A DNA stretch of 64,000 nt. It comes from Anaerolineae bacterium. GTDB lineage: Bacteria; Chloroflexota; Anaerolineae; Anaerolineales; Villigracilaceae. Below the pieces are notes generated by a model. The model saw only the letters and a program-made list of their open reading frames with translations. It was not told where the DNA came from and ran no database searches. The translations under genes were made by a program, and so were the position numbers. The stretch is from NCBI GenBank assembly GCA_021324435.1, contig JAJPIZ010000009.1, forward strand, positions 153,221 to 217,220. Reading direction: 5' to 3'. Positions 46,946 through 55,946 of this stretch are shown piece by piece (the stretch's first letter is position 1; every line of letters starts with the position of its first letter).

Positions 46946-48706
46946 ATGTATTCACAAACCAAATGGAGTCTCGCGGATCTATTTCCCGGCCCCGACAGTC
47001 CGGAACTGGAAGCCGCCTTCGACAAGGTCGAGGAGCAGGTCACGTCGTTCGAGGGCGTGCGCGGCAAGCTCAAGGCTGATATTGAGAAAGATCAATTTCT
47101 TGAAATCGTGCGCGCATCTGAATCCATCAGCCGTGTCATCAGCAGGCTGTACGCGTTCGCGGGTTTGTCCTTCGCGGCAAACACCCAGGACCAGGCCGCC
47201 CAAACCCTGCAGGCGCGCATTGATCAGTTCGCGGCTGAGATGCAGAACCGCACATTGTTCTTCAGTCTGTGGTGGAAGGAAGTGGACGATGCAAATGCAA
47301 AGCGACTGATGGATGCCTCGGGTGATTATCGCTACTATCTCGAAGAGATTCGCCACTTCAAACCTTACACGCTTACCGAACCCGAAGAGAAGATCGTCAA
47401 TCTCAAGAATGTGACGGGCGTCAGCGCGCTCAACACACTTTATGATTCGATCACCAATCGCTACGTTTTCAAATTTGAAATAAACGGAGAGATCAAAGAG
47501 TTGACCGAGAGCGAGCTGCAGGCGTATCGGTACAGCCCGAATCCCGATGAGCGCGCTCGCAGTTATCAGGAACAATTCCGTGTCTTTGGTGCAGATGGAC
47601 CGATCCTCGGCCAGATGTACCAGACGATTGTCCGCGACTGGCACAACGAGAATCTTTCCCTGCGAAAGTTTTCAAGCGCAATTTCCGCGCGAAATTTATC
47701 CAACGATATTCCCGATGAAGCAGTGAATACTTTGCTGGATACAGCGCGCAAAAATGTTGGCATCTTCCAGCGCTATTTCAAGTTGAAAGCCAAATTCCTC
47801 GGCATCGAAAAACTGCGCCGTTACGACATTTACGCACCGGTGGCCAAAGCGGAGAAGAAGTTCGAGTTCGACGCCGCCGCTCAAATGGTGTTCGATGCGT
47901 TTTCTTCGTTTAATCCAAAGATCGCCGAGTTGGCGCGGCGCGTCTTTGACCAGAATCACCTGGACAGCGAAATCCGCAAAGGCAAAACAGGTGGCGCGTT
48001 CTGCTGGTCGGTCGCGCCCGAGATGACGCCGTATGTTTTGTTGAATTATCAAAATCGTCCGCGCGACGTAGCCGTAATGGCGCATGAACTGGGCCACGCC
48101 ATCCACTCGATGCTGGCCGAGCACCACACTGCATTCACGTTTCATTCATCTCTGCCGCTGGCTGAGACCGCCTCCACATTCGGCGAGATGATGTTGACTG
48201 ATAAACTGTTGGCCGAAGAAAAGGACGAATCGGTGCGCCGCGACTTGCTCTTCAAACAAATGGACGACGCATATGCAACGATCATGCGCCAGTCCTATTT
48301 CGCGCTGTTCGAGAAACGTGCGCATGAGATGGTGTTGAAGAACGCCTCGGTGGATGAAATCTCCGCCGCGTACTTCGAAATGCTCAAAGAGCAATTCGGC
48401 GATTCGCTGGAATTGAGCGACGAATTCAAATGGGAATGGGTCTCGATTCCGCACATTTATCACACGCCGTTCTATGTGTACGCGTACGCCTTCGGTCAAT
48501 TGCTGGTACTCTCACTCTATCAGCAGTTTAAAGCAGAAGGCGAGTCGTTCAAGCCCCGCTACTTGAAAATCTTATCGGCGGGTGGGTCAGAGGCGCCCGC
48601 GAAGATTTTGTCGGATGCAGGCATTGATATCCGCTCGGCGAAATTCTGGCAGGGCGGGTTCGATGTGTTGCAGAAACTGGTCAACGAGTTGGAGAAGTTG
48701 AAATAA
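46946..48706 (+). CDS. pepF: Oligoendopeptidase F-like M3 metallopeptidase
   Basis: A 586-residue M3B peptidase. The zinc motif HELGHAIHSML (H-E-x-x-H at about 380-384) is followed downstream by the Glu ligand in ASTFGEMM. The N-terminal helical region carries TKWSLADLFPGPDSPELEAA. It hydrolyses short peptides in the cytoplasm. ATG 46946 is preferred; a TTG upstream is possible. It follows ychF by 66 bp. Confidence 0.93.
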   Translation: MYSQTKWSLADLFPGPDSPELEAAFDKVEEQVTSFEGVRGKLKADIEKDQFLEIVRASESISRVISRLYAFAGLSFAANTQDQAAQTLQARIDQFAAEMQNRTLFFSLWWKEVDDANAKRLMDASGDYRYYLEEIRHFKPYTLTEPEEKIVNLKNVTGVSALNTLYDSITNRYVFKFEINGEIKELTESELQAYRYSPNPDERARSYQEQFRVFGADGPILGQMYQTIVRDWHNENLSLRKFSSAISARNLSNDIPDEAVNTLLDTARKNVGIFQRYFKLKAKFLGIEKLRRYDIYAPVAKAEKKFEFDAAAQMVFDAFSSFNPKIAELARRVFDQNHLDSEIRKGKTGGAFCWSVAPEMTPYVLLNYQNRPRDVAVMAHELGHAIHSMLAEHHTAFTFHSSLPLAETASTFGEMMLTDKLLAEEKDESVRRDLLFKQMDDAYATIMRQSYFALFEKRAHEMVLKNASVDEISAAYFEMLKEQFGDSLELSDEFKWEWVSIPHIYHTPFYVYAYAFGQLLVLSLYQQFKAEGESFKPRYLKILSAGGSEAPAKILSDAGIDIRSAKFWQGGFDVLQKLVNELEKLK

Positions 48707-48742
48707 GGCCGAGGGTCCAGATTGACCCGGCGATAGAATCCG

Positions 48743-49774
48743 ATGATGCCTCGCATTTGCATCCTCCCAGCCGTGGAGGGAATCGGCGGCATGGCTACCT
48801 TCCGAAATAAGTTTGAAGCGGGATTAAAGACGCGCGGGGTGGATGTGACTCACAACCCGGAAGATACAGCCGACGCCATCCTGGTCATCGCGGGGACCCG
48901 AAACCTGCTTCCGTTATGGAGAGCGCGCCGCCGCGGCGTGCGGATCGTGCAACGACTCGATGGAATCAATTGGATTCAACGAAGGCGTTTCACCGGCATT
49001 CGACATTTCATCCGCGCCGAATATGGCAATTTGGTTTTGTCGCTGATTCGCTCGCGGATTGCCACACACATTTTGTATCAAAGCGAATTCTCGCATCGCT
49101 GGTGGGACGATTGGTATGGAAAGCCGAATAAACCTTATGCCGTTGTTCACAACGGTGTGGACTTGGACATTTACCAGCCCAACAGTGTCGGCGGGCTTTC
49201 CACCGGGCGGTATCGTTTGCTGGTCGTGGAGGGGAGCCTCGGCGGCGGCTACGACATGGGGCTCGATAACGCCGTAAAATTGGCGGAGACTCTCGCCTTT
49301 CAACATAAATTTATGATGGAATTGATGGTGGTCGGGAAAATCACTGAAGAGCACAAGGCAGCTGTTGAATCTCGCTCACGCATTCCAATCATTTGGGCCG
49401 GGTCGGTGCCGCGCGAAAAAATCCCGGAGATTGATCGCTCCGCTCATTTGCTATTCTCTGCCGATCTCAATGCGGCTTGTCCAAATTCCGTCATCGAAGC
49501 AATGGCCTGCGGTCTGCCGGTGGCGGCATTTGACACAGGCGCGTTGAATGAACTGGTTATCGGCGACTCAGGCCGATTGGTCCCGTATGGAGGCGACCCG
49601 TGGAAATTAGATCCGCCCGATATCCCCGCGCTGGCTGAAGCCGCGGCAGAAATCCTGCGCAACCGTCCGCGTTTTCGCGCAGGCGCTCGCGCCCAGGCGG
49701 AAAAGGCGTTTGGTCTTGATGGAATGGTGGATCAGTATCTAAAGGTTTTGCTGGATGGAGAAAGCAAACACTAG
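48743..49774 (+). CDS. Family 4 glycosyltransferase
   Basis: A 343-residue GT-B enzyme. Marks are the N-terminal PRICILPAVEGIGGMATFRN, AVVHNGVDLDIYQP (about 132-145) and the donor-binding region CPNSVIEAMACGLPVAAFDT (about 244-263), the E-x7-E type motif. It begins a cluster of glycan genes; the following GT-C-like gene overlaps by 20 bp. The sugar and acceptor are unknown; surface polysaccharide or glycolipid is likely. Confidence 0.9.
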   Translation: MMPRICILPAVEGIGGMATFRNKFEAGLKTRGVDVTHNPEDTADAILVIAGTRNLLPLWRARRRGVRIVQRLDGINWIQRRRFTGIRHFIRAEYGNLVLSLIRSRIATHILYQSEFSHRWWDDWYGKPNKPYAVVHNGVDLDIYQPNSVGGLSTGRYRLLVVEGSLGGGYDMGLDNAVKLAETLAFQHKFMMELMVVGKITEEHKAAVESRSRIPIIWAGSVPREKIPEIDRSAHLLFSADLNAACPNSVIEAMACGLPVAAFDTGALNELVIGDSGRLVPYGGDPWKLDPPDIPALAEAAAEILRNRPRFRAGARAQAEKAFGLDGMVDQYLKVLLDGESKH

Positions 49775-51218
49775 TTATCAGCATAATCACAGTTACAGTT
49801 TCTTGTGGCTGGCGATTGGACTGCTCCCTCTGCTTTTGATCGCCTTGCTCCTGCCTGTGACGCCGCAAGACTACTGGTGGTATCTGAGACTTGGGCAGGA
49901 CATCTTGAAGGCCGGCCATGTACCCACGGTGGAAACGTATAGTTTTACCTATGCCGGTCAACCCACCGTCAATCATCCGTGGCTTTCTGCAGTGATTCTA
50001 TGGATTGTTTATCTCTATGGCGGTTTGAACCTGACCTTTCTACTGCGGGCGATCTGCATTGGAGCGGCTTATGGGATGCTGTGGGTTTGGGAACGTCAAT
50101 GCGGAGCAGGACCGCGGCTGGCATCCATTTTGATGGTTATCGCGGGGTTGGCCGGCAGTAGCAATTGGTCCATCCGCCCGCAGATGTTTGCATATCCTCT
50201 GTTTGTCTTGACGCTTTGGCTTTTATGGAAATGGCATAAAGGAGACAACAAAGTCATTTGGACCCTGCCTGTCATCAGTTTGTTCTGGGCGAATCTCCAC
50301 GACTCATTTGTTCTTGTATTTTTACTGGGAGTCGCTGCGCTCATCTTTGGTCAGGGAGAACGAAAAGCATTGCTTCTCAGCCTCATAACAAGTTTCATTG
50401 TGACACTCATCAATCCTCAGGGAATTAATCTCTGGATTTCAAACTTCGAATCTGCTATTTCACCTGCAAGCCGTAACCTGAGCGTGGAATGGCTGCCGCC
50501 TACCAACCTCGGCTGGCAGATGAATATCTTCTTTGCGTGGATTGTAGCTCTGGCCCCTCTTGCGTCTTTTTCCACGCGTCGTCTCTCGACCCTGGAATGG
50601 GTCTGGTTTATAGGGCTGACGTGGATGTCCCTTTCCGGAATCCGTTATGTGGTTTGGGGTCTACTCCTTCTGGCGGCGATCAGCGCCTATCTATTAAGTG
50701 ATTGGGACGGGCTGTGGCTGGACAAACCGCCCGCGACGATACATCCAAAATTTAATTTCATATTTGCGATTCTCCTTTTGCTGATTTCTTTGGTCGCCTT
50801 GCCGTGGTCGCGAAACCGGCTCGATATTAAATCGGCGCCTCTGGTTAGTCCCGATACACCCATCACGGCGACGCAATGGCTTTCAGAGCACCCCGAATTG
50901 CCGGGTCCGCTGTGGAGCGACCTCTCGTTTTCAAGCTATCTCATCTTTGCGCTGCCATCCCGCCCAATATGGGTTGATACACGCTTTGAACGGACGTATC
51001 CGGTTGAACAATACGAGCGCTATATTGAGATAGCCAGCGCCGCGCCGGATTGGCAGGAGGTCCTCGACCAGGAAAATATCAATCTCCTGATGATTTCAGC
51101 CAGCGGTGAGCCGCGCCTCTCAGAAGTCCTTCATAACTCAAACAACTGGTGTAAACAATACGGCGACCAAACTGCACTGATCTTCAGCCGCCGAATGCCC
51201 GGAGAAACTTGTCCGTAA
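49755..51218 (+). CDS. GT-C-like multi-span membrane protein, copy 1
   Basis: A 487-residue protein with about ten hydrophobic segments. Near the N-terminus it has PQDYWWYLRLGQDILKAGHV (about 36-55) and TVNHPWLSAV, the D-x-W-W-x-L-x-x-G ... N-H-x-W-L pattern of a bacterial GT-C-fold family; the acidic residue in the first outer loop is the usual catalytic base. The C-terminal soluble part has TQWLSEHPELPGPLWSDLSF and PIWVDTRFERTYP. It likely transfers sugar from a lipid carrier on the outer face. It is a tandem paralogue of the next gene. Confidence 0.75.
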   Translation: MEKANTSYQHNHSYSFLWLAIGLLPLLLIALLLPVTPQDYWWYLRLGQDILKAGHVPTVETYSFTYAGQPTVNHPWLSAVILWIVYLYGGLNLTFLLRAICIGAAYGMLWVWERQCGAGPRLASILMVIAGLAGSSNWSIRPQMFAYPLFVLTLWLLWKWHKGDNKVIWTLPVISLFWANLHDSFVLVFLLGVAALIFGQGERKALLLSLITSFIVTLINPQGINLWISNFESAISPASRNLSVEWLPPTNLGWQMNIFFAWIVALAPLASFSTRRLSTLEWVWFIGLTWMSLSGIRYVVWGLLLLAAISAYLLSDWDGLWLDKPPATIHPKFNFIFAILLLLISLVALPWSRNRLDIKSAPLVSPDTPITATQWLSEHPELPGPLWSDLSFSSYLIFALPSRPIWVDTRFERTYPVEQYERYIEIASAAPDWQEVLDQENINLLMISASGEPRLSEVLHNSNNWCKQYGDQTALIFSRRMPGETCP

Positions 51219-51239
51219 ATTTTTCACCCGGAGATGGTC

Positions 51240-52691
51240 ATGGACGAGACGAAACGCCAAAATAGTTACAATTTCCTGTGGCTGGTGATTGGCCTGGTTC
51301 CTTTGATCCTGATTGCTTTGCTCCTGCCTCTCACTCCTCACGATTATTGGTGGTATCTGCGCCTCGGAGAGGATGTCCTGCGCTTGGGGCGAGTTCCTTC
51401 TGTCGAAATGTACAGCGTCACCCAGTTGGGCGAACATATCATCAATCAACCCTGGCTCTCGGCTGTGATCTTCTGGGTAGCATATTCCGACGGCGGCTTG
51501 AACCTGACGTTTTTATTGCGGGCAATCTGCATTGCCGCAACATACGGGCTGTTGTGGATTTGGATGCGTCAAATGGGAGCCGGTGCGCGCCTCTCAAGCC
51601 TGTTGATCATCCTGGCGGGTCTATCTGGAAGCAACAATTGGTCATTCCGTCCGCAGATGTTTGCTTATCCTCTTTTTGCTCTGACGGTTCTGATTTTGTG
51701 GCAATGGCAAAAAGGAAATACAAAATTCATGTGGACATTGCCCGTAGCCGCAGTTTTATGGGCAAATCTGCACGATTCCTTTTTGCTGATATTCGTCCTG
51801 GAAGGAGCCGCTCTGGTCTTTGGAAAAGGCGACCGGAAAAAACTGATCATCTTTGGCGGCTTATCCTTCATCGCAACGCTGATCACTCCATACGACTTTA
51901 CATTATGGGCTTCCCTGTTTCAATCATTCACCACCTATCAACAGGGAGGCGTCACGACAGAGTGGTTCCCTCCCACAAATTCGGGCTGGCAAATGAATAT
52001 ATTTTATGCCTGGATACTGGCCTTCTTTCCTCTTGCATCATTCTCCTCAAAGCGGTTGACGCTTTTGGAATGGGCCTGGTTGCTGGGTCTGTTGTGGATG
52101 TCTTTCTCCGGCATTCGATACGTAATTTGGGGCATCTTCGTTCTGGCCGGCTTTAGCGCTTGTTTGCTCGCCGACTGGAAGATGTTCTGGCTGGATCGCC
52201 CAACCGAAATTAAGTACCCTGCCCTGAACTATGCCCTCGCGGCGATTTTGCTATTAATGTCCATGGCCCCCCTGCCTCAGTTTCGAACCTTGCTTGGAGT
52301 CAAATCTGTCCCAACTGTCAGCGCCGATACTCCCGTTGCCGCCACTCAATGGCTTTCCGAGCATCCTAATCTGCCGGGCCCGCTTTGGAGCGACTCGACT
52401 TTTTCAAGTTACTTGATCTTTGCGCTACCATCTCGCGCGGTATGGATGGACTCCCGTTTCGAAATGGTATACACTCCCACCGAACTGGCGCGCTATTTGG
52501 CTGTGGCAAACGGCGAACCGGGTTGGGACGGAATTTTAGATCGAAGCGGCATCAACCTCATGATGGTATCTGTAAAAGGCGAGCCGGTGCTCTTGCAAGG
52601 CCTATCAACCTCCGATCAATGGTGTAAACAATATCAAGACGCGATTGCAGCCATCTATGCGCGCAGACTCCCCAACGTGACCTGTCCATGA
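51240..52691 (+). CDS. GT-C-like multi-span membrane protein, copy 2
   Basis: A 483-residue paralogue of the preceding protein, alike along its whole length: PHDYWWYLRLGEDVLRLGRV, NQPWLSAVIFWVAY, RPQMFAYPLFALTV, TEWFPPTNSGWQMNIFYAW and TQWLSEHPNLPGPLWSDSTF. ATG 51240 is chosen because GGAG lies six bases upstream; ATG 51234 is also in frame. The copies have clearly diverged, so they may use different acceptors. The downstream GT4 gene overlaps by 4 bp. Confidence 0.75.
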   Translation: MDETKRQNSYNFLWLVIGLVPLILIALLLPLTPHDYWWYLRLGEDVLRLGRVPSVEMYSVTQLGEHIINQPWLSAVIFWVAYSDGGLNLTFLLRAICIAATYGLLWIWMRQMGAGARLSSLLIILAGLSGSNNWSFRPQMFAYPLFALTVLILWQWQKGNTKFMWTLPVAAVLWANLHDSFLLIFVLEGAALVFGKGDRKKLIIFGGLSFIATLITPYDFTLWASLFQSFTTYQQGGVTTEWFPPTNSGWQMNIFYAWILAFFPLASFSSKRLTLLEWAWLLGLLWMSFSGIRYVIWGIFVLAGFSACLLADWKMFWLDRPTEIKYPALNYALAAILLLMSMAPLPQFRTLLGVKSVPTVSADTPVAATQWLSEHPNLPGPLWSDSTFSSYLIFALPSRAVWMDSRFEMVYTPTELARYLAVANGEPGWDGILDRSGINLMMVSVKGEPVLLQGLSTSDQWCKQYQDAIAAIYARRLPNVTCP

Positions 52692-53788
52692 AAAACAACG
52701 GTTCTTTCCTCGGCCGCCTCGCGCTTCAACAACGCGTCCTGCCTGCCTACCGCGCGCCGTTCTTTGATTTGCTGGCGCAATCTTGCGAGCGCGGCCTGAG
52801 TCTTTTTGCAGGCCTGCCGCGTCCGAGCGAAGGCATCGTCTCCACAGAAGATTTAGGCTTTGCCAACTATGTCCCGGCCGGCAACATCCATCTCTTTGAC
52901 GGGTCACTTTATCTTTGCTATCAACGTGGATTCATTGACTGGCTTGCAGATTGGAATCCCGACGCACTGATCGTGGAAGCCAACCCGCGCTATCTCGCAA
53001 CATCCTCCGCTGTGAAATGGATGCACAAGCGCGAACGCAAAGTCATTGGATGGGGGCTGGGCGCGCCGCCTCTCGCGGGACCGTTGAGCGGAATCCGCCA
53101 AACACGCCGAATCCAATTCCTCGCCCAATTCGACGCGCTGATCTCCTACAGCCGCCGCGGCGCGGACGAATACGCCGCGCTCGGATTTCCCCGCGAAAAA
53201 ATCTTCGTTGCGCCGAATGCTGTTTCTCGTCGCCCCCTTTCCCCTGTCCCCTCAAAACCGTCGAAAGTTGAGCAACTCACGATCCTCTTTGTTGGCCGCC
53301 TGCAAACGCGCAAACGCGTTGACTTTTTGCTCCGCGCCTGCGCCGAGTTGAATCAAAATCTGCGCCTGGTCATCGTTGGTGACGGACCAGAGAGACAAAA
53401 TCTTGAATTGCTGGCAAAACAAGTTTATCCATCCGCAGAGTTCATTGGAGCGAAACACGGTGAAGAATTGAAAACTTATTTTGAACAAGCCGACCTCTTT
53501 GTCCTGCCCGGAACCGGCGGGCTGGCCATTCAGGAAGCGATGAGTTACGGCCTGCCCGTCATTGTTGCCAAAGGCGACGGCACACAGGATGACCTCGTGC
53601 GCGAATCCAACGGCTGGCAAATCCCGCCGGAGGATTATCCCGCGCTGGTCAGCACCATGCGAAGGGCTTTATCAGATGTGAGCCGTTTGCGAAAGATGGG
53701 GGAGGAATCTTTCCGGATTGTTTCGGAAGAAATCAATCTCGAAAAGATGGTCGAAGTCTTTGTGCAGGCGCTGAATAGTTTAGATTAG
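52688..53788 (+). CDS. Family 4 glycosyltransferase
   Basis: A 366-residue GT-B enzyme. The second domain has LTILFVGRLQTRKRVDFLLR (about 195-214), LRLVIVGDGPERQNLELLAK and ADLFVLPGTGGLAIQEAMSY (about 268-287), then GLPVIVAKGDGTQDD, which are standard GT4 donor-site elements. Its ATG overlaps the stop of the GT-C-like copy 2. It is the last gene of the plus-strand glycan operon. Confidence 0.92.
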   Translation: MKNNGSFLGRLALQQRVLPAYRAPFFDLLAQSCERGLSLFAGLPRPSEGIVSTEDLGFANYVPAGNIHLFDGSLYLCYQRGFIDWLADWNPDALIVEANPRYLATSSAVKWMHKRERKVIGWGLGAPPLAGPLSGIRQTRRIQFLAQFDALISYSRRGADEYAALGFPREKIFVAPNAVSRRPLSPVPSKPSKVEQLTILFVGRLQTRKRVDFLLRACAELNQNLRLVIVGDGPERQNLELLAKQVYPSAEFIGAKHGEELKTYFEQADLFVLPGTGGLAIQEAMSYGLPVIVAKGDGTQDDLVRESNGWQIPPEDYPALVSTMRRALSDVSRLRKMGEESFRIVSEEINLEKMVEVFVQALNSLD

Positions 53789-53818
53789 CACTTAACGCTT
53801 TGTTAGCGCGCTTTTGAC

Positions 53819-54529
53819 CTAAAGGTCCTTTACTCTTGATAAAGCACGCTCGATAACACTGAAAACATCTGCCTTCTCGATGTCGATTTTCCAAGTTTCA
53901 AAAGGCTGCTCAAGACCTTGAAAAGGAAAACAGTAAAGTTGTTGATTGCCAATCCATTTTGAGCCATACACAGCAAAAAGTAAACCGCTTGGTATCGCCA
54001 GCAAGCCTTTCTTTACATCATTGTAAATATTATATACAGCGGCTTCTGTTTCTATTTCTTCAAGTTCTTCATCATCGTTCCAGATAGCAATAATACCTTT
54101 TCGATCTTCTATCTGCCGAAACTTTGCCAGAATTCTATCAAAAGCCTTGCGCATGTCTCGGGGAATATTTCCGTATTCAGGCAAAATCGGGCTTTCATCT
54201 TCAAGATTGAGCAAGGGTAATCCAGGATTTATTTTGCGAAAACGCTTTATCTCAACTACTACTTTTTCGCCATCTCGCATTATTCCCAAATCTGCGCCTC
54301 GATTGCCCAATGGCTCAAACTCGACTTTAAAACCAAGTCCAATAAAAAGTAGAGCATATCGGACTTCAGCAAGATAATCTAAAAGTTGCTCTTTGTCTTT
54401 TGCGGAAGCGATGCGTTGAAAGACTCTATTTGCTTTGGTAATTTCTTGCACTCGCCCGAACCATCTTTGAGCCAAAATCGCTGATTGCTCGCCGAGAATC
54501 ATTCTTGTGCTTTCAATCGCTTTTTGCAT
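53819..54529 (-). CDS. Putative PD-(D/E)XK nuclease-fold protein of low GC
   Basis: A 236-residue protein with a nuclease-like core: YLAEVRYALLFIGLGFKVEF (Glu55), GNRGADLGIM (Asp80) and EKVVVEIKRFRK (Glu93 and Lys95). E...D...E-x-K in that order and spacing is the PD-(D/E)XK active site. The N-terminus is helical and may bind DNA. The C-terminal part is mixed and unrecognised. The gene is AT-rich compared with its neighbours and lies within the glycan cluster, overlapping the GT87-like gene by 17 bp. A solitary defence nuclease is possible, but no modification gene is nearby. Confidence 0.6.
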   Translation of the reverse strand: MQKAIESTRMILGEQSAILAQRWFGRVQEITKANRVFQRIASAKDKEQLLDYLAEVRYALLFIGLGFKVEFEPLGNRGADLGIMRDGEKVVVEIKRFRKINPGLPLLNLEDESPILPEYGNIPRDMRKAFDRILAKFRQIEDRKGIIAIWNDDEELEEIETEAAVYNIYNDVKKGLLAIPSGLLFAVYGSKWIGNQQLYCFPFQGLEQPFETWKIDIEKADVFSVIERALSRVKDL

Positions 54530-55946
54530 TTTTAGGATTTACATTTGCAAGAGACGTACCAACTCTGAACTCTGGCAGGTTCATCAGCCAAGTATTGACC
54601 GCGCCAAAGAATTTTGAGGTCTCCGTCTTTTGGCTCGTCCTCCACATCAATCCCAAAACAATCAGCGGCGCGACCAGGCGCCCATACGACCACGGGAAGA
54701 AATCAAAGGTAGGCAAAATGAATTCAAGGAAGTAGGCAAAGCCGAACCACATCCATTCGGAGGGAGTGTCGAGTCGTTCGAGCAGGAGCAAAAAAGCCAG
54801 CACGGTAAAGAGTCCGTGATGTTCCCAAACCACGGGCGAGGCCAATGTCATCAGAATAAAAAGTGGAGGGAGGGCGTTGAAGAGTTTCGCGCCGTGTTCG
54901 CTTGATTCATAGAATGTCTGATTACGCACACAACGGGCCATGACGGAAAAGGTCGCAGCGGCGAGCAATGCCTTCGAAGCGTAGACCAGGATGCGGGTCC
55001 AGAGGGAAGCGAGGTTGAAGAATTCGCCGAGGGCGGTGAAGAGTGAGTCAAACGAATTGTCGCGGAAGGAAAGTCCGTGCGATTGAGTCAGCAAAAAGGC
55101 GTTGTTGACGAAATCCATAAATGGAGAAGTGCCGTGCAAAATCAGCGTCGGCACAGCGACGAGGAACATTGAAATTGCAAACCATGCCAGCCATTTCCAA
55201 TTCATTTCAAGCAGAAACGCCAGGATGAGGATCGCGGGCGAGGTCTTGAGATGAACCGCCAGCGCCATCATAAATGCGGAGAGGAACGGGCGGTCGCGAT
55301 AAAGCAGAATGCCAAGCAGAACGAAATTCAAAACGTGCAGGTTGACTTGCACATAAAACAGCGTGCGGAGCAGGGTGGCATTGACCAGCAGAAACAGAGT
55401 CGCGGTGAGCGCGGCGAGGCGGGGAGAAAAATTGTAACGCTCGATGGTTTTTGCGAGCAAAAAATAAAAAGCGAAAAGAGAAAGGGTGTTCAACAGCCAG
55501 GCAAAATATTCAATGGCTTTTTCGCCGAACGGCGCAAGGAGCTCAAGGATGTTCGCCCACAAAGGCGGGTAAAGATATTCGGGCGGAAGAGGTTTCCCCG
55601 CGTAGAGATCGAGCGCGGCGCGGGCGTAATATTCAACGTCGCCGTAATTGGCGCGTTCGCGCAGGAGATTCAAATAAACAAAGGCGGTCAGGAAAAAACC
55701 GCCCCACAAAAATATATTTTTGGAAGTGATGCGATTCGAATAAAGAAGAAGGAGCAGAAGCCCGGCCAGCAACCACGTGAAGGCCACTGAATACAACGTG
55801 ACGGTCAGGTCGCTGATCGGACCCGTTTGAATCAAGATTTTTAACTCGCCCGCGCCGCGCCACTCATAGATAACAAGCAGACTGGCCGCGACCAAAAAAG
55901 TGATCGCGGCCCAGATCAACAAACCAACGCGAGAGGCAGGCTTCAT
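54513..55946 (-). CDS. GT87/DUF2029-like membrane glycosyltransferase
   Basis: A 477-residue protein with about ten or eleven hydrophobic segments. The outer-loop acid is in ERANYGDVEYYARAALDLYA (about 97-116), followed by YLYPPLWANILELL; the central VNLHVLNFVLLGILLYRDRP and AVHLKTSPAI are typical of GT87 mannosyltransferase-like enzymes that use polyprenyl-phosphate sugars. The C39-like gene upstream overlaps by 4 bp, and the nuclease-like gene downstream by 17 bp. Confidence 0.82.
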   Translation of the reverse strand: MKPASRVGLLIWAAITFLVAASLLVIYEWRGAGELKILIQTGPISDLTVTLYSVAFTWLLAGLLLLLLYSNRITSKNIFLWGGFFLTAFVYLNLLRERANYGDVEYYARAALDLYAGKPLPPEYLYPPLWANILELLAPFGEKAIEYFAWLLNTLSLFAFYFLLAKTIERYNFSPRLAALTATLFLLVNATLLRTLFYVQVNLHVLNFVLLGILLYRDRPFLSAFMMALAVHLKTSPAILILAFLLEMNWKWLAWFAISMFLVAVPTLILHGTSPFMDFVNNAFLLTQSHGLSFRDNSFDSLFTALGEFFNLASLWTRILVYASKALLAAATFSVMARCVRNQTFYESSEHGAKLFNALPPLFILMTLASPVVWEHHGLFTVLAFLLLLERLDTPSEWMWFGFAYFLEFILPTFDFFPWSYGRLVAPLIVLGLMWRTSQKTETSKFFGAVNTWLMNLPEFRVGTSLANVNPKNAKSD

